A DNA stretch of 64,000 nucleotides. Source: Fulvivirga ligni (GTDB lineage: Bacteria; Bacteroidota; Bacteroidia; Cytophagales; Cyclobacteriaceae). The stretch is taken from the NCBI RefSeq assembly GCF_021389935.1, contig NZ_CP089979.1, positions 346,001 through 410,000 of the forward strand, written 5' to 3'. Under the pieces are notes generated by a model. That model searched no databases, was not told the origin of the DNA, and saw only the letters and a list, made by a program, of their open reading frames with translations. Shown one piece after another: positions 10,188 to 20,300 of the stretch; position 1 is the first letter of the stretch, and each line of letters begins with the position of its first letter. Position numbers and translations under genes: made by a program.

Positions 10188-12575
10188 TTAATCGTTCCAA
10201 AGATCTTTCTCTCTTTTATCGTATCTAGGCTTTTTGCCATTATACTTTAGATTATCAGGCTGATTCTCTTCTTTCTTAAAGAGCTTCGACCATAGAATCT
10301 TAAAGCTAAAAAACTTATCCTTCTCCTTCTTACCGTTTGAATGCAGGCTTAAATATTTAAAATCAGGATGTCTGTCACCCACTCTTTTAGACCTCATTTT
10401 TATGTTACCCTGGTAATCACTCGCTTTAACAGCTGCTTTTGACGGACCTTTACCTTTTAAAGCTCCTTCGGCAGAATGAGGTCTCGTTTTATAAGTAACA
10501 TTAGTTTTAAAACGGCCTTTAAAAGCCATGCCTTTAGCAGTGCCCTCTCCTCTAGGTCTATTTTTCAAAGACGCATCAGCGGCTGAAGGGTTTTGTTTAA
10601 ACTGCCTTTTATCTTTAATGGTTCCGGTATATTTACCAGTTTTGAAAAAGTTCTTATCTGGCTTTCTTACCTTCAGAGCCTCCTCGGCAGAGTTCGGATT
10701 CTTTTTATATTTAAATCCCCTCTTCATATCACCACGATACTTATGCGCATCATCAGGACCATCATCATTCATGTAAGAGAACATTTTGATGTTACCTTTA
10801 AAGTTGGCTGACTTCTCAGCGTTCTTTTTAATCTGATCCTTCTTATATTTTATATTACCCTGGAATGCTGCAGATTTCCTATCCTGAGTAACTGGCTCAC
10901 GGCTCTTAATAGGACGCTCCTTATTATTCCATAACTGGCCGCTTACACTACCGCCACCTTTAATAGGTCTTCCTCCTTTAATATTTCCTTGGAAACGCGC
11001 TGTGCTCCTATCTTGCGATCGAGGCTCTCGGCTTTGCACTGGTCTACCATTATTATTTCTTGGCTGACCGCTTATGCTACCTCCACCTTTCAAAACTTTT
11101 CCTCCCTTCACATTTCCCTGAAAACGGGCAGTGTTTCTATCCTGAGATCTTGGCTCACGGCTTTGAACGGGCCTTCCATTATTATTTTTAAGGTTTCCGC
11201 TGATACTACCTCCACCTTTCAAAACTTTTCCACCTTTGGCATTACCCTGGAAACGAGCTATCCTCTGATCTTGTCTTCTCGGGCCTCTACCCTGAACTGC
11301 GCGACCACCATTATTTCTTGTACGATCACTAATACTACCTCCTCCTTTGAGAATTCTACCGCCCTTAACATTACCTTGGAACCCAGCTATACGCGTATCC
11401 TGAGATTTAGGTCCCCTTCCCTGCACAGCTCTACCTCCATTATTCCATCGCTTGCCACTTACGCTGCCTCCTCCTTTATAAACCTTTCCTCGCTTGGTCT
11501 TTCCTCTGAAACCAGCACCTAAACTTGGAGCTTTAAGTTGGGGAAGTGCACTTCCTGCTCTTTCCTTTCTGGAGCTCACTGATTTAAATCCTCCTCCTTT
11601 CAGTTTGCCATTAAAAGCTCTATCTCCTTTTCTTTTTCTGGTAGGATATGCCTGAAACTGCGATCCACCAAAGTCTGGTCTTTTGGATCTGCTATTTCTT
11701 AGTTTATGACCACTAATATCATTCCTCCAGGCTCGTTCTCTACCTCGAGTAGCTGATACATGTCCGCCTTGCATTTTTCCATTATAGGCTCTATCTCCCC
11801 TTCTACCACTGGCTGATGTATATTTGATTCTTCCCGGACGCTGAAGGATCGGATTGATACTACTTTTCTTGGCTCTAAATTTTCGCCCAGTAATATCTCC
11901 TTGATAGGCACGCTCCCAAGGTGTTTTTCTTCTAAATGCTGAATATGGATTTTTCTTTCTCCTTACGTTATACGCACCAGAGGCTGATCTCGGTGAAATG
12001 CGAGAACTCTTAACTTTTCTTTCTGAAGGCCGGGAAGCCGATCTTCCAGATCCTATCCCTGGCCTGTACCTGGCCTTTCCTGTAAATGAAGTTCTTACTG
12101 ATTGAGTATTAAAAGCTCTGCCGGCAGCTGAACCTGCTTTTTCTCTTTTTCTAGAGGAATACCTGGGAGTTTGACGGGAAGCTTTTGCTCTGCTGCCTTC
12201 ACTGGACCTTTTTCTACCAGCATAAGGATCGGGTTTAGCTATTTTAGCGCCCCAGTTAGGCCTATCTGATCTTTTAGTGCTAAATCTTCTTCCAGTGATG
12301 TCTCCTTGATAGGCACGTTCTCCCTGTCTCGATCTGATTTTAAATCGAGTAGCTCTTACCTTTTGGCGGTTAGACTTGCCCTTATCACCTCTCCTTTTAA
12401 GCCTTCTGTTTTTTTTGTTTTTGGCACGATTGACCTTCTCGTACTCCGTTCTCTTACCCTGAGCTTTTGCTTCAGGTGAGCTAAGTACGAACATGAAAAG
12501 CACCAAAACACTACAGATTAAGGTCCGTAATATAGACAGTTTGCTAAAAAATGGTATTTGATTGTACAATCTCAA
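10188..12575 (-). CDS. Exported, very basic, glycine-rich tandem-repeat protein of unknown function
   Basis: A 795-residue protein built almost wholly of short modules around an aromatic-x-Gly-(N/D/K) core. Residues 1-39 look like a signal peptide (hydrophobic stretch, then PEAKAQG). The N-terminal third has five degenerate units (RAYQGDITGRRF, RAYQGDITGRKF, RAYNGKMQGG, RAWRNDISG, RAFNGKLKGG). The middle has five tandem 43-residue units (RFQGNVKGGKVLKGGGSISG type). The last third has looser units with a KxNPxSAxxAL spacer. Lys and Arg dominate, acidic residues are sparse and there is no Cys. The start is TTG at 12575; the next Met lies inside the signal peptide. The ytxJ start follows its stop by three bases. 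The charge suggests binding to an anionic polymer or matrix, which is inference only. I do not recognise the family. Confidence 0.85.
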   Translation of the reverse strand: MRLYNQIPFFSKLSILRTLICSVLVLFMFVLSSPEAKAQGKRTEYEKVNRAKNKKNRRLKRRGDKGKSNRQKVRATRFKIRSRQGERAYQGDITGRRFSTKRSDRPNWGAKIAKPDPYAGRKRSSEGSRAKASRQTPRYSSRKREKAGSAAGRAFNTQSVRTSFTGKARYRPGIGSGRSASRPSERKVKSSRISPRSASGAYNVRRKKNPYSAFRRKTPWERAYQGDITGRKFRAKKSSINPILQRPGRIKYTSASGRRGDRAYNGKMQGGHVSATRGRERAWRNDISGHKLRNSRSKRPDFGGSQFQAYPTRKRKGDRAFNGKLKGGGFKSVSSRKERAGSALPQLKAPSLGAGFRGKTKRGKVYKGGGSVSGKRWNNGGRAVQGRGPKSQDTRIAGFQGNVKGGRILKGGGSISDRTRNNGGRAVQGRGPRRQDQRIARFQGNAKGGKVLKGGGSISGNLKNNNGRPVQSREPRSQDRNTARFQGNVKGGKVLKGGGSISGQPRNNNGRPVQSREPRSQDRSTARFQGNIKGGRPIKGGGSVSGQLWNNKERPIKSREPVTQDRKSAAFQGNIKYKKDQIKKNAEKSANFKGNIKMFSYMNDDGPDDAHKYRGDMKRGFKYKKNPNSAEEALKVRKPDKNFFKTGKYTGTIKDKRQFKQNPSAADASLKNRPRGEGTAKGMAFKGRFKTNVTYKTRPHSAEGALKGKGPSKAAVKASDYQGNIKMRSKRVGDRHPDFKYLSLHSNGKKEKDKFFSFKILWSKLFKKEENQPDNLKYNGKKPRYDKREKDLWND
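10869..11513 (-). repeat. Five tandem 129-bp (43-codon) coding repeats
   Basis: Exactly 645 bases hold five in-frame 129-base units, each opening with (G/R)F(Q/R)G and closing with QDxxxA. Units 3 and 4 are the most alike (RFQGN.KGGKVLKGGGSISG and NNNGRPVQSREPRSQDR shared), while units 1 and 5 are more diverged, as expected from serial duplication with drift at the edges. Confidence 0.92.
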
Positions 12576-12632
12576 TCCGGCTGATCACTTAAAAAATTAG
12601 AACTCAGTAAGCCTTTAAACGCTCTAATTTAA

Positions 12633-14609
12633 TTAAAATTCCACCAATTCCTCAATTTTTTGTGCCAGCCTCTGTTTTGGAAGGAAGTTTTCTTCCAAAG
12701 GTGCCGCAAACGGAACCGCCGTATCCAGACTTCCGACTCTGAAAACCGGCGCATCCAGGTCCTTAAAGCAATATTCACTGATCCATGCGCTTATCTCTCC
12801 GGCTATTCCGCCAGTAAGACAATCTTCATGAAGCACAATTACTTTTCCTGTCTTTTTTACGGTGGCACTCACAGCCTCCTTATCCCATGGAAGCAGGCTT
12901 CTCAAATCAAGAATATCAGCTTCTATACCTTTATCGGCCACCACCTCTTTAGCCCAGTGCACCCCCATACCATATGTAATAATAGAGAGATCCTTACCTT
13001 CATTGATCAAAGCGGCCTTCCCTATTTCAGTAGTATAATAATCATCCGGCACCTGAGCGGTTAATGAGCGATATAAGTATTTATGCTCAAAATAAATTAC
13101 CGGGTTAGGATCTTCAATGGCTGCAGCCAAAAGGCCTTTTGCATCAATGGGATTAGATGGATATACAATTTTTAACCCTGGAGTATGAAAAAACCAGGCT
13201 TCATTGCTTTGACTATGATATGGACCCGCTCCCACGCCAGCGCCTGTAGGCATTCTTACAACCACATCAGAATTTTGCTGCCATCTATAATGAGATTTGG
13301 CCAAATTATTAACGATCTGATTAAATCCACAAGTAACAAAGTCAGCAAACTGCATCTCAATGACACTTTTCTGACCTTTAATAGATAAGCCAAGGCCTAT
13401 ACCAATTATCGCTGATTCACAAAGTGGTGTATTCCGCACTCTTTCTTTGCCAAAGGCATCTAAAAAGCCTTCAGTAATTTTAAAAACACCCCCATATTCA
13501 GCAATATCCTGTCCCATAATCACTAGCTCAGGATATTTCTCCATGCTTTGGTGAAGGCCATCCGAAATAGCATCAACAAACCTTTTGTCCGATCTATTTT
13601 CAGTACTAGGCTCTACAACTTGCTGTACATGAGGGGCATACATGTCATTTATTTCTTCCTCAAGTACCACTGCAGGCAGGCTTTCTGCATAAGCTTGATT
13701 CAACCCTTCATCAATATCTGCCTGTATCTTCTTTCTCAGTTTTTTAATAAAAGCCTGATCTATCACCCCTTCTTTCAAGAGATAATCTTCATAATTCACT
13801 AATGGATCTTTCAATGCCCACTTATCCATCAGTTCTTTTGGAACATACTTAGTGCCTGACGCCTCCTCATGGCCTCGCATTCTAAAGGTCATGGCCTCCA
13901 CAATTATAGGTTTCGGATTGTTCCTTATGCTTTTTGCCAGCTGAGAAAGTGTGCTATATACTTCTAATACATTATTGCCATCTATTTTAATAGCATCAAT
14001 TCCATAACCAATACCTTTATCCGTAAAACTTTCGCATCTAAACTGCTCAGAACTGGGTGTTGACAAACCATAACCGTTATTCTCAATCACAAAAATCACC
14101 GGCAGATCCCAGACAGCCGCTACGTTAAGGGCCTCATGAAATTCACCCTGGCTAGCACCGCCATCTCCAGTGAATACAATGGTAGCTTTTTGTTCATTGG
14201 CCAGCTTATTTGCCAGAGCTATACCATCAGCAACCGAAAGCTGAGGTCCCAAATGGCTAATCATACCCACTATGTGAAACTCATTCGTACCGAAATGAAA
14301 TGAACGATCGCGACCTTTTGTAAAACCAGACAGTTTTCCCTGAAACTGTGAAAAGAGCCTATGGTAAGGAATGCCACGAGAAGTAAACACACCCAAATTT
14401 CTATGCATCGGAAGGATATATTCATCATCTTCCAGCGCTTGAGTGGCTCCTACCGAAATAGCTTCCTGGCCAATACCTGAAAACCACTTACTTATTTTGC
14501 CTTGCCTCAGCAAAATCAGCATCTTCTCTTCTATCATCCTGGGCCTGAGAAGCCCTTCGTATAATGATTTTAAAATCTCATCAGAATATTCCTTACGGTC
14601 AAAGTTCAT
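12633..14609 (-). CDS. Fused E1 alpha/beta subunit of a 2-oxoacid dehydrogenase (pyruvate or branched-chain type)
   Basis: A 658-residue thiamine-diphosphate enzyme in which E1-alpha (about 1-330) and E1-beta (about 345-658) are joined. The alpha part has the ThDP/Mg motif GDGGASQGEFHEA ending in IENNGYG. The beta part has GQDIAEYGGVF, ESAIIGIGLG and LPWDKEAV, and ends with the E1-beta C-terminal domain. The reaction is oxidative decarboxylation of a 2-oxoacid with transfer of the acyl group to lipoyl-E2. Similar fused chains in Bacteroidota are annotated as 2-oxoisovalerate or general E1. Substrate cannot be settled by eye, though the sequence around RMRGHEEASG resembles the branched-chain type. 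E2 and E3 are not here. The basic repeat-protein gene follows 57 bases downstream. Confidence 0.92.
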   Translation of the reverse strand: MNFDRKEYSDEILKSLYEGLLRPRMIEEKMLILLRQGKISKWFSGIGQEAISVGATQALEDDEYILPMHRNLGVFTSRGIPYHRLFSQFQGKLSGFTKGRDRSFHFGTNEFHIVGMISHLGPQLSVADGIALANKLANEQKATIVFTGDGGASQGEFHEALNVAAVWDLPVIFVIENNGYGLSTPSSEQFRCESFTDKGIGYGIDAIKIDGNNVLEVYSTLSQLAKSIRNNPKPIIVEAMTFRMRGHEEASGTKYVPKELMDKWALKDPLVNYEDYLLKEGVIDQAFIKKLRKKIQADIDEGLNQAYAESLPAVVLEEEINDMYAPHVQQVVEPSTENRSDKRFVDAISDGLHQSMEKYPELVIMGQDIAEYGGVFKITEGFLDAFGKERVRNTPLCESAIIGIGLGLSIKGQKSVIEMQFADFVTCGFNQIVNNLAKSHYRWQQNSDVVVRMPTGAGVGAGPYHSQSNEAWFFHTPGLKIVYPSNPIDAKGLLAAAIEDPNPVIYFEHKYLYRSLTAQVPDDYYTTEIGKAALINEGKDLSIITYGMGVHWAKEVVADKGIEADILDLRSLLPWDKEAVSATVKKTGKVIVLHEDCLTGGIAGEISAWISEYCFKDLDAPVFRVGSLDTAVPFAAPLEENFLPKQRLAQKIEELVEF

Positions 14610-14676
14610 ACAGCAGCGTTATCGTTTCAAACAAATTTAAAGCATTGACCATATCTGCAAAATGATGTTATATTTT

Positions 14677-14684
14677 TATTTTTG
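14677..14684 (+). promoter_or_regulatory. Candidate -7 promoter box for the M16-ispF-mnmD operon
   Basis: TATTTTTG fits TAnnTTTG and ends six bases before the ATG at 14691, implying a transcript with almost no leader. The local T-richness makes a chance match possible. Confidence 0.35.
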
Positions 14685-14690
14685 TTTCAC

Positions 14691-15938
14691 ATGATTGAAT
14701 TCAACAGCTTCACACTAGATAATGGCCTTCGGGTAATAGTACATGAAGATAAAAGTGTACAAACCGCAGTACTTAATATAATTTACGATGTAGGATCTCG
14801 AGATGAGGACCCTGAAAAAACAGGATTCGCCCATCTTTTTGAGCACTTAATGTTCGGTGGATCCAAACACATAGAAAGTTACGATGAACCGCTACAGCAA
14901 GCGGGTGGAGAAAATAATGCTTTTACCACACCTGACGTAACTAACTATTACATGACTTTACCTTACCAAAACCTGGAAACCGGTTTTTGGCTGGAATCAG
15001 ATAGAATGCTCAGCCTTTCTTTCGACCCGCAGGTACTTGAAACACAGCAAAAAGTAGTTATTGAAGAGTTTAAGCAACGATACCTAAATCAACCATATGG
15101 AGACTTATGGTTAAAGCTCAGGCCTTTAGCTTATAACACTCACTCTTACCAGTGGCCTACTATTGGCAAAGAAATTAGCCATATAGAAGAAGCAACCATG
15201 GAGGATGTAAAGTCTTTTTTCTATAAACATTACATCCCTAATCAGGCCATCCTGGTAGTTGCTGGAAATGTAGACACTGAACAGGTAAAAGAATTGGCTA
15301 ACAAATGGTTTGGGCCTATTCCTGCAGGAGCTCCTTACAAAAGAGCCCTTCCGAAAGAACCTCGCCAAAATGAGAGAAGGTTTTTCGAAATCCAGGAGGA
15401 CGTACCAACCGATGTGCTGACCATGGCTTTTCACATGCCTGGAAAATACGATCCGGACTACAATGCTGTAGACCTTATAAGTGACATTCTAGGAAGGGAA
15501 AAGTCTTCCAGACTATACCAAAAGCTGGTGAAGGACGAAACCTATTTCAGCTCTATTAATTCTTATATCACCGGAAGTATCGATCCAGGGCTTTTAGTAA
15601 TAAGTGGTCAGGTAGCTGATAGTGTAAGTATAGAAGAGGCTGAGAAAAAAGTATGGGGGGTGATTCAAGACTTTTTAGATCATGGCATTGAGGCAGAAGA
15701 ACTGGAAAAAGTAAAGAATCAGGCTGAGTCGACCTTAGTTTTTTCAGAAGTAGAAATTTTGAGCAGAGCCAGAAGTTTAGCATTTGCAGCTTTATCAGGC
15801 AATGCCAATTATGTGAACGAAGAAGGTGAGCTGATTCAATCCGTAACTCAGGAGAAAATTGCATCTTTGGCCCCTGAAATTTTAAGAGAGACAAACTGCT
15901 CTGTACTTTACTATAAGGCTAAAGAGAAAAAGATATGA
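14691..15938 (+). CDS. M16 family zinc peptidase (pitrilysin/processing-protease type)
   Basis: About 415 residues with the inverted zinc motif HLFEH (residues 48-52 from the ATG at 14691) and the downstream Glu pair VVIEE about 74 residues later, so catalytically intact. The second half carries the family motif GREKSSRLYQKLV. No signal peptide is visible; a cytosolic place is likely. The frame also opens at a TTG at 14682, but that codon sits inside the candidate promoter box and the ATG gives the usual M16 N-terminus (IEFNSFTLDNGLRV), so the ATG is preferred. Its stop overlaps the ispF start (ATGA), so the genes are translationally coupled. Confidence 0.93.
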   Translation: MIEFNSFTLDNGLRVIVHEDKSVQTAVLNIIYDVGSRDEDPEKTGFAHLFEHLMFGGSKHIESYDEPLQQAGGENNAFTTPDVTNYYMTLPYQNLETGFWLESDRMLSLSFDPQVLETQQKVVIEEFKQRYLNQPYGDLWLKLRPLAYNTHSYQWPTIGKEISHIEEATMEDVKSFFYKHYIPNQAILVVAGNVDTEQVKELANKWFGPIPAGAPYKRALPKEPRQNERRFFEIQEDVPTDVLTMAFHMPGKYDPDYNAVDLISDILGREKSSRLYQKLVKDETYFSSINSYITGSIDPGLLVISGQVADSVSIEEAEKKVWGVIQDFLDHGIEAEELEKVKNQAESTLVFSEVEILSRARSLAFAALSGNANYVNEEGELIQSVTQEKIASLAPEILRETNCSVLYYKAKEKKI

Positions 15939-16414
15939 AGATAAGAACAGGTTTTGGGTACGATGTGCATCAGCTGAAAGAAGGCTATGACTTTTGGTTA
16001 GGTGGAATTAAGCTGGAGCATACTAAAGGAGCTGTAGGTCATTCAGACGCAGATGTTCTTATACACGTAATCTGTGACGCCTTATTAGGTGCTGCCAATA
16101 TGCGTGACATAGGTTTTCACTTTTCTGATACTGATCCTAAGTTTAAAGGCATTGACAGCAAAATTTTACTGAAAGAGGTAATGGTTCTCATTAGAGAAAA
16201 AGGCTGGGAAATTGGAAATATAGACAGCACCATTTGTCTACAGCAGCCTAAAGTGAACCCACATATTCCTGCTATGAAGAGCTGCCTTGCCGAAGTAATG
16301 GGAATATCAGAAGAAGATGTATCTATTAAGGCTACTACTACGGAAAAACTAGGCTTCGTAGGCAAAGAAGAAGGAGTTTCAGCATTCGCTACAGTTTTAA
16401 TTATTAATGAGTAA
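15935..16414 (+). CDS. ispF: 2-C-methyl-D-erythritol 2,4-cyclodiphosphate synthase
   Basis: A 159-residue enzyme of the non-mevalonate isoprenoid pathway that cyclises CDP-methylerythritol phosphate with loss of CMP. Zinc ligands Asp10, His12 (GYDVHQL) and His44 (ADVLIH) are all present, as is the conserved KATTTEKLGFVG C-terminal segment. It overlaps the M16 gene by four bases and mnmD by eight, forming a tight three-gene operon with no obvious functional link. Confidence 0.98.
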   Translation: MKIRTGFGYDVHQLKEGYDFWLGGIKLEHTKGAVGHSDADVLIHVICDALLGAANMRDIGFHFSDTDPKFKGIDSKILLKEVMVLIREKGWEIGNIDSTICLQQPKVNPHIPAMKSCLAEVMGISEEDVSIKATTTEKLGFVGKEEGVSAFATVLIINE

Positions 16415-17096
16415 TAAGCCTGACATAAAGATTATCACCACTGATGATGGTTCTCATTCGCTATATGTAGCGCATTTGAATGAGACCTACCATTCTTTTC
16501 ATGGTGCTATTCAGGAGTCTCTCCATGTTTTCATTAAGCATGGGCTAGATGCTTACACTCAAAATAAAAAGCAAGAAACATATTCCATTTTTGAAGTAGG
16601 CTTAGGCACCGGCCTTAATGCCCTACTTACTGCCGACTATTCAGAAAAAAATATTCTCCATATTGAGATGACATCTATAGAGGCATTTCCTCTTTCCCCC
16701 GAAGTTACAGACCACCTTAATTACGGTCAGCAAATTAAAAACGAGAAAGGAGAAAATTGGCTCAAGCTAATCCACAACACGCCTTGGGCCACTACTGAAC
16801 CTATCCACCCTCAGTTTTTGTTAAAAAAGATAGAAGATAAGCTAGAAAATTTCCCTTTAGAGGATGAAGCATTTGATGTAGTTTATTTCGATGCCTTTGC
16901 TCCTAACAAGCAAGAAGAAATGTGGAGCTATGAGATTTTGAAGAAAGTTTCAAAGTCTATAAAGCCTCAAGGAATTTTCGTTACCTACTGCGCCAAAGGT
17001 CAGCTAAAAAGAGATCTGGCACAGCTAGGATTCCAGGTAAACACCCTGCCAGGCCCTCCCGGAAAAAAGGAGATGATACAGGCTGTAAAAGTGTGA
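16407..17096 (+). CDS. mnmD: tRNA (mnm5s2U34) methyltransferase, MnmC N-domain type
   Basis: A 229-residue stand-alone version of the methyltransferase half of E. coli MnmC (DUF752). It uses S-adenosylmethionine to complete the 5-methylaminomethyl group at wobble U34. Visible motifs are the SAM loop FEVGLGTGLNALL (about 62-74), YFDAFAPNKQEEMWS and the C-terminal PGPPGKKEM. The FAD half of MnmC is absent from this chain. An FAD oxidoreductase with an MnmC-like C-terminal signature is encoded at 53062-54117 and might supply it, which is speculation. The gene overlaps ispF by eight bases. Confidence 0.93.
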   Translation: MSNKPDIKIITTDDGSHSLYVAHLNETYHSFHGAIQESLHVFIKHGLDAYTQNKKQETYSIFEVGLGTGLNALLTADYSEKNILHIEMTSIEAFPLSPEVTDHLNYGQQIKNEKGENWLKLIHNTPWATTEPIHPQFLLKKIEDKLENFPLEDEAFDVVYFDAFAPNKQEEMWSYEILKKVSKSIKPQGIFVTYCAKGQLKRDLAQLGFQVNTLPGPPGKKEMIQAVKV

Positions 17097-17309
17097 AATT
17101 CACACGTTTGCAGAATAAGAATTTTCGCAATCGATTTAAGTTTACTATAATTTTAAAAAACTAGGGCTTCGATTAAAAAAATCATAAAAGAACCTAAACT
17201 TTTATGCAATACGCTCGGTTTTTCGTTAATTACGTTAAATTTTTACAGTGTATTCTAGTAAGAGTCGCTCAAACGGCTAAATACCATTAGCCAATCCCTA
17301 AACTAATTT

Positions 17310-20300
17310 ATGCTTATGAAAAGTGATCAACAGCGGGGGTTGTACACCCCGGAGCTAGAACATGACGCCTGCGGAATAGGTTGCATTGCTAATATAGACG
17401 GAAGTAAAACCTCTGCCATTGTACAAGATGCCATAGATATGCTTGAGAATATGGAGCATAGGGGTGGTACTGGTAGTGATCCGGAAACTGGAGATGGAGC
17501 AGGTATTCTAATTCAAATACCGCATGATTTTCTAGCTACAGAATGTGAGAAGCTAGGTTTTGAGCTTCCTGAAGCAGGAAAGTATGGAGCAGGAATGATT
17601 TTCTTCCCCGTAAACCCAGCTGTAAGAAATGAATGTCGAGAAATACTCGAAAAACACGCTGAAGAAATGGGATTCATTCTATTAGGCTATAGAAATGTTC
17701 CCGTTAATCATAATATTCCAGGTTCTGGCGCCAGAAATGTAGAGCCTGTAATAGAGCAGATTTTCCTTAAGCACTCTGATAATAACATCACCACCGAAGC
17801 GCTTGAAAGAAAGCTATTCGTACTTAGAAATTATACTACTCACTATATAGGCCATAATGTAAAAGGTAATAACACGGATTTCTTCGTGCCCAGCCTTTCC
17901 AGCAAAGTTATGGTTTATAAAGGCCAGTTGAGAACTAACCAGCTGCGCCCATATTATTATGATTTGCAGAATGAGCACGTTACGTCTGCATTATCAATTA
18001 TACATTCCAGGTTTAGTACAAACACGTTCCCTAACTGGAAGCTTGCTCAGCCATTCAGATACATGGCTCATAATGGTGAAATAAATACCATTAGAGGTAA
18101 TGTGACGAAAATGAAATCTAAAGAAGCTATGATGAAGTCTTCGCTGTTTACAGATGAAGAACTCAAAATGCTCCTTCCCATAACAGACCCAGCCCATTCT
18201 GATTCAGCCAACTTCGATGCACTTGTAGAAATGCTCGTTCTAAGCGGTCGGTCTCTCCCTCATGTAATGATGATGATGGTGCCTGAGGCCTGGGAAGATA
18301 ATCCCTTAATGGATGCCGACAGGAAGGCATTTTATAAATACCATGCCGCTCTTATGGAGCCCTGGGATGGTCCTGCAGCTTTAGTGTTTACTGATGGAAA
18401 GCAGATAGGTGCTACCCTAGACAGAAATGGTCTGCGTCCGTCAAGATACTGTATTACTAAAGACGGTAGACTTATCGTTTCTTCTGAGACTGGTGCCCTA
18501 CCTGTAAAACCAGAAAACGTAGAAAGCAATGGCCGTATGCAGCCAGGAAAAATGCTTTTGGTTGACCTGGAAGAAAAACGTGTGATCTACGATGAGGAGA
18601 TCAAAGCTAAAATTAGTAAAAGAAGTCCTTATGATAAATGGATAAGAGACCACAGAACTAAGCTTAGACTTATTCCTGCTCCTACTAATGTAGAAGTGTC
18701 ATTTAACAAAGAGACCTTATCATTAAGACAAAAGGCCTTTGGATACACCTCTGAAGAACTAAAAATTATATTAGGTGTAATGGCCGTTAGCGGCACAGAG
18801 CCAATCGGTTCTATGGGAGCAGACACTCCTTTAGCTGTGTTATCTGATCAAAGTCAGCACATTTCTAATTACTTCAAGCAGCTATTTGCTCAGGTAAGTA
18901 ATCCACCGATTGACCCGATCAGGGAGCGTATGGTAATGTCATTATTTACCAGAGTGGGTGAAAGCTTAAATATTCTTGAAGAAAGCCCTGAACATACCAA
19001 GCAGATTCACATATCTCAGCCGGTTTTATTAAACTCTGATTTACAGAAATTTAAAAACCTGGCTAATTTCGGTTTTGACTACACAATCATCAATTCAGTA
19101 TTTGTGGCTGATGGTGAAGCTGGTAGACTTGAAGAGGGATTAGATGCCATCTGTACCGCGGCAGAAGAAGCTGTACGTGCAGGCAAAAAGGTATTAATTA
19201 TCTCTGACCGAAAAGTAGATGAAAACCATGCCCCTATCCCATCGCTATTGGCTACAGGAGCTGTTCATCAGCATTTAGTGAAGAATAAGATAAGAACCAA
19301 GGCCGGTATTATAGTAGAAGCTGGTGACGTGAGAGAAACACATCACTTTGCAACTATTATTGGTTACGGAGCAAGTGCTATTAACCCATATCTTGCACTT
19401 GAGTCTATCAAGGATTTAAATGATCAGGAGCTTCTTGAGCAAAAAGTATCTGAAGAAGATGCATTTGCAAATTATCAAAAGGCCATTGGTTATGGTTTGT
19501 TGAAAGTACTCTCTAAAATGGGTATCAGTACCTTACAGTCATACCAATCTGCTCAGATTTTTGAGGCATTAGGACTAAGTAAAAAAGTTATCCACAGATG
19601 CTTCAAAGGAACTATATCTAGAATCGACGGTCTGGATTTCGATGGCCTGGCAGTAGAAGTGCTTGCCAGACATAGAAGTGCTTACCACACAAATACAAAA
19701 ACGTTAGAAACTGGTGGTGTTTATCAGTGGAAGAGAAGAGGAGAAAGACATACTTTCAACCCTGAAACCATTCACCTTTTACAGCATTCTACCAGAACTA
19801 ACAACTATGAGCTATATCAAAAATATGCTCATAAAATCAATGACCAAACCCGTGATGCGCTCACGCTTAGAGGTCTTTTAGATTTCAAAAGCCGAAACTC
19901 TATTCCTATTGAGGAAGTAGAGCCTAAGGAAGAGATCTTCAAAAGATTTGCTACCGGCGCCATGTCATTCGGATCTATTTCTCACGAAGCTCATACTACT
20001 TTAGCCATAGCTATGAACCGCATAGGCGCTAAGAGTAACAGTGGTGAAGGAGGAGAAGATGAGGTTAGGTTTGAAAGAAAAGAAAATGGCGACTGGGAAA
20101 GATCTGCGATCAAGCAGGTAGCTTCAGGCCGTTTCGGTGTAACCAGCTATTACCTCAGCAATGCTGATGAGATTCAAATAAAAATGGCTCAGGGAGCCAA
20201 GCCTGGTGAAGGTGGTCAGCTACCTGGTCATAAGGTGGATGACTGGATTGGAAAAGTAAGACATTCCACCCCTGGCGTAGGACTTATTTCACCTCCGCCT

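Noticed and set aside
10869..11513. Repeats considered as a CRISPR array
   Set aside because: The units are contiguous, in frame and without unique spacers; they encode a continuous protein repeat.
10528..11522. Plus-strand open frames of 72-177 codons opposite the repeat protein
   Set aside because: They are antisense shadows of the repetitive gene; their low-complexity Ser/Thr-rich translation mirrors the Lys/Gly repeats and they lack plausible starts or ribosome binding sites.
14682..14690. TTG at 14682 as start of the M16 peptidase
   Set aside because: It falls inside the candidate promoter box and would add three residues not typical of the family; the ATG at 14691 fits better.
17097..17309. 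Leader of gltB examined for a riboswitch or regulator site
   Set aside because: No recognisable riboswitch core, no clear TAnnTTTG box and no strong palindrome; nothing reportable was found.
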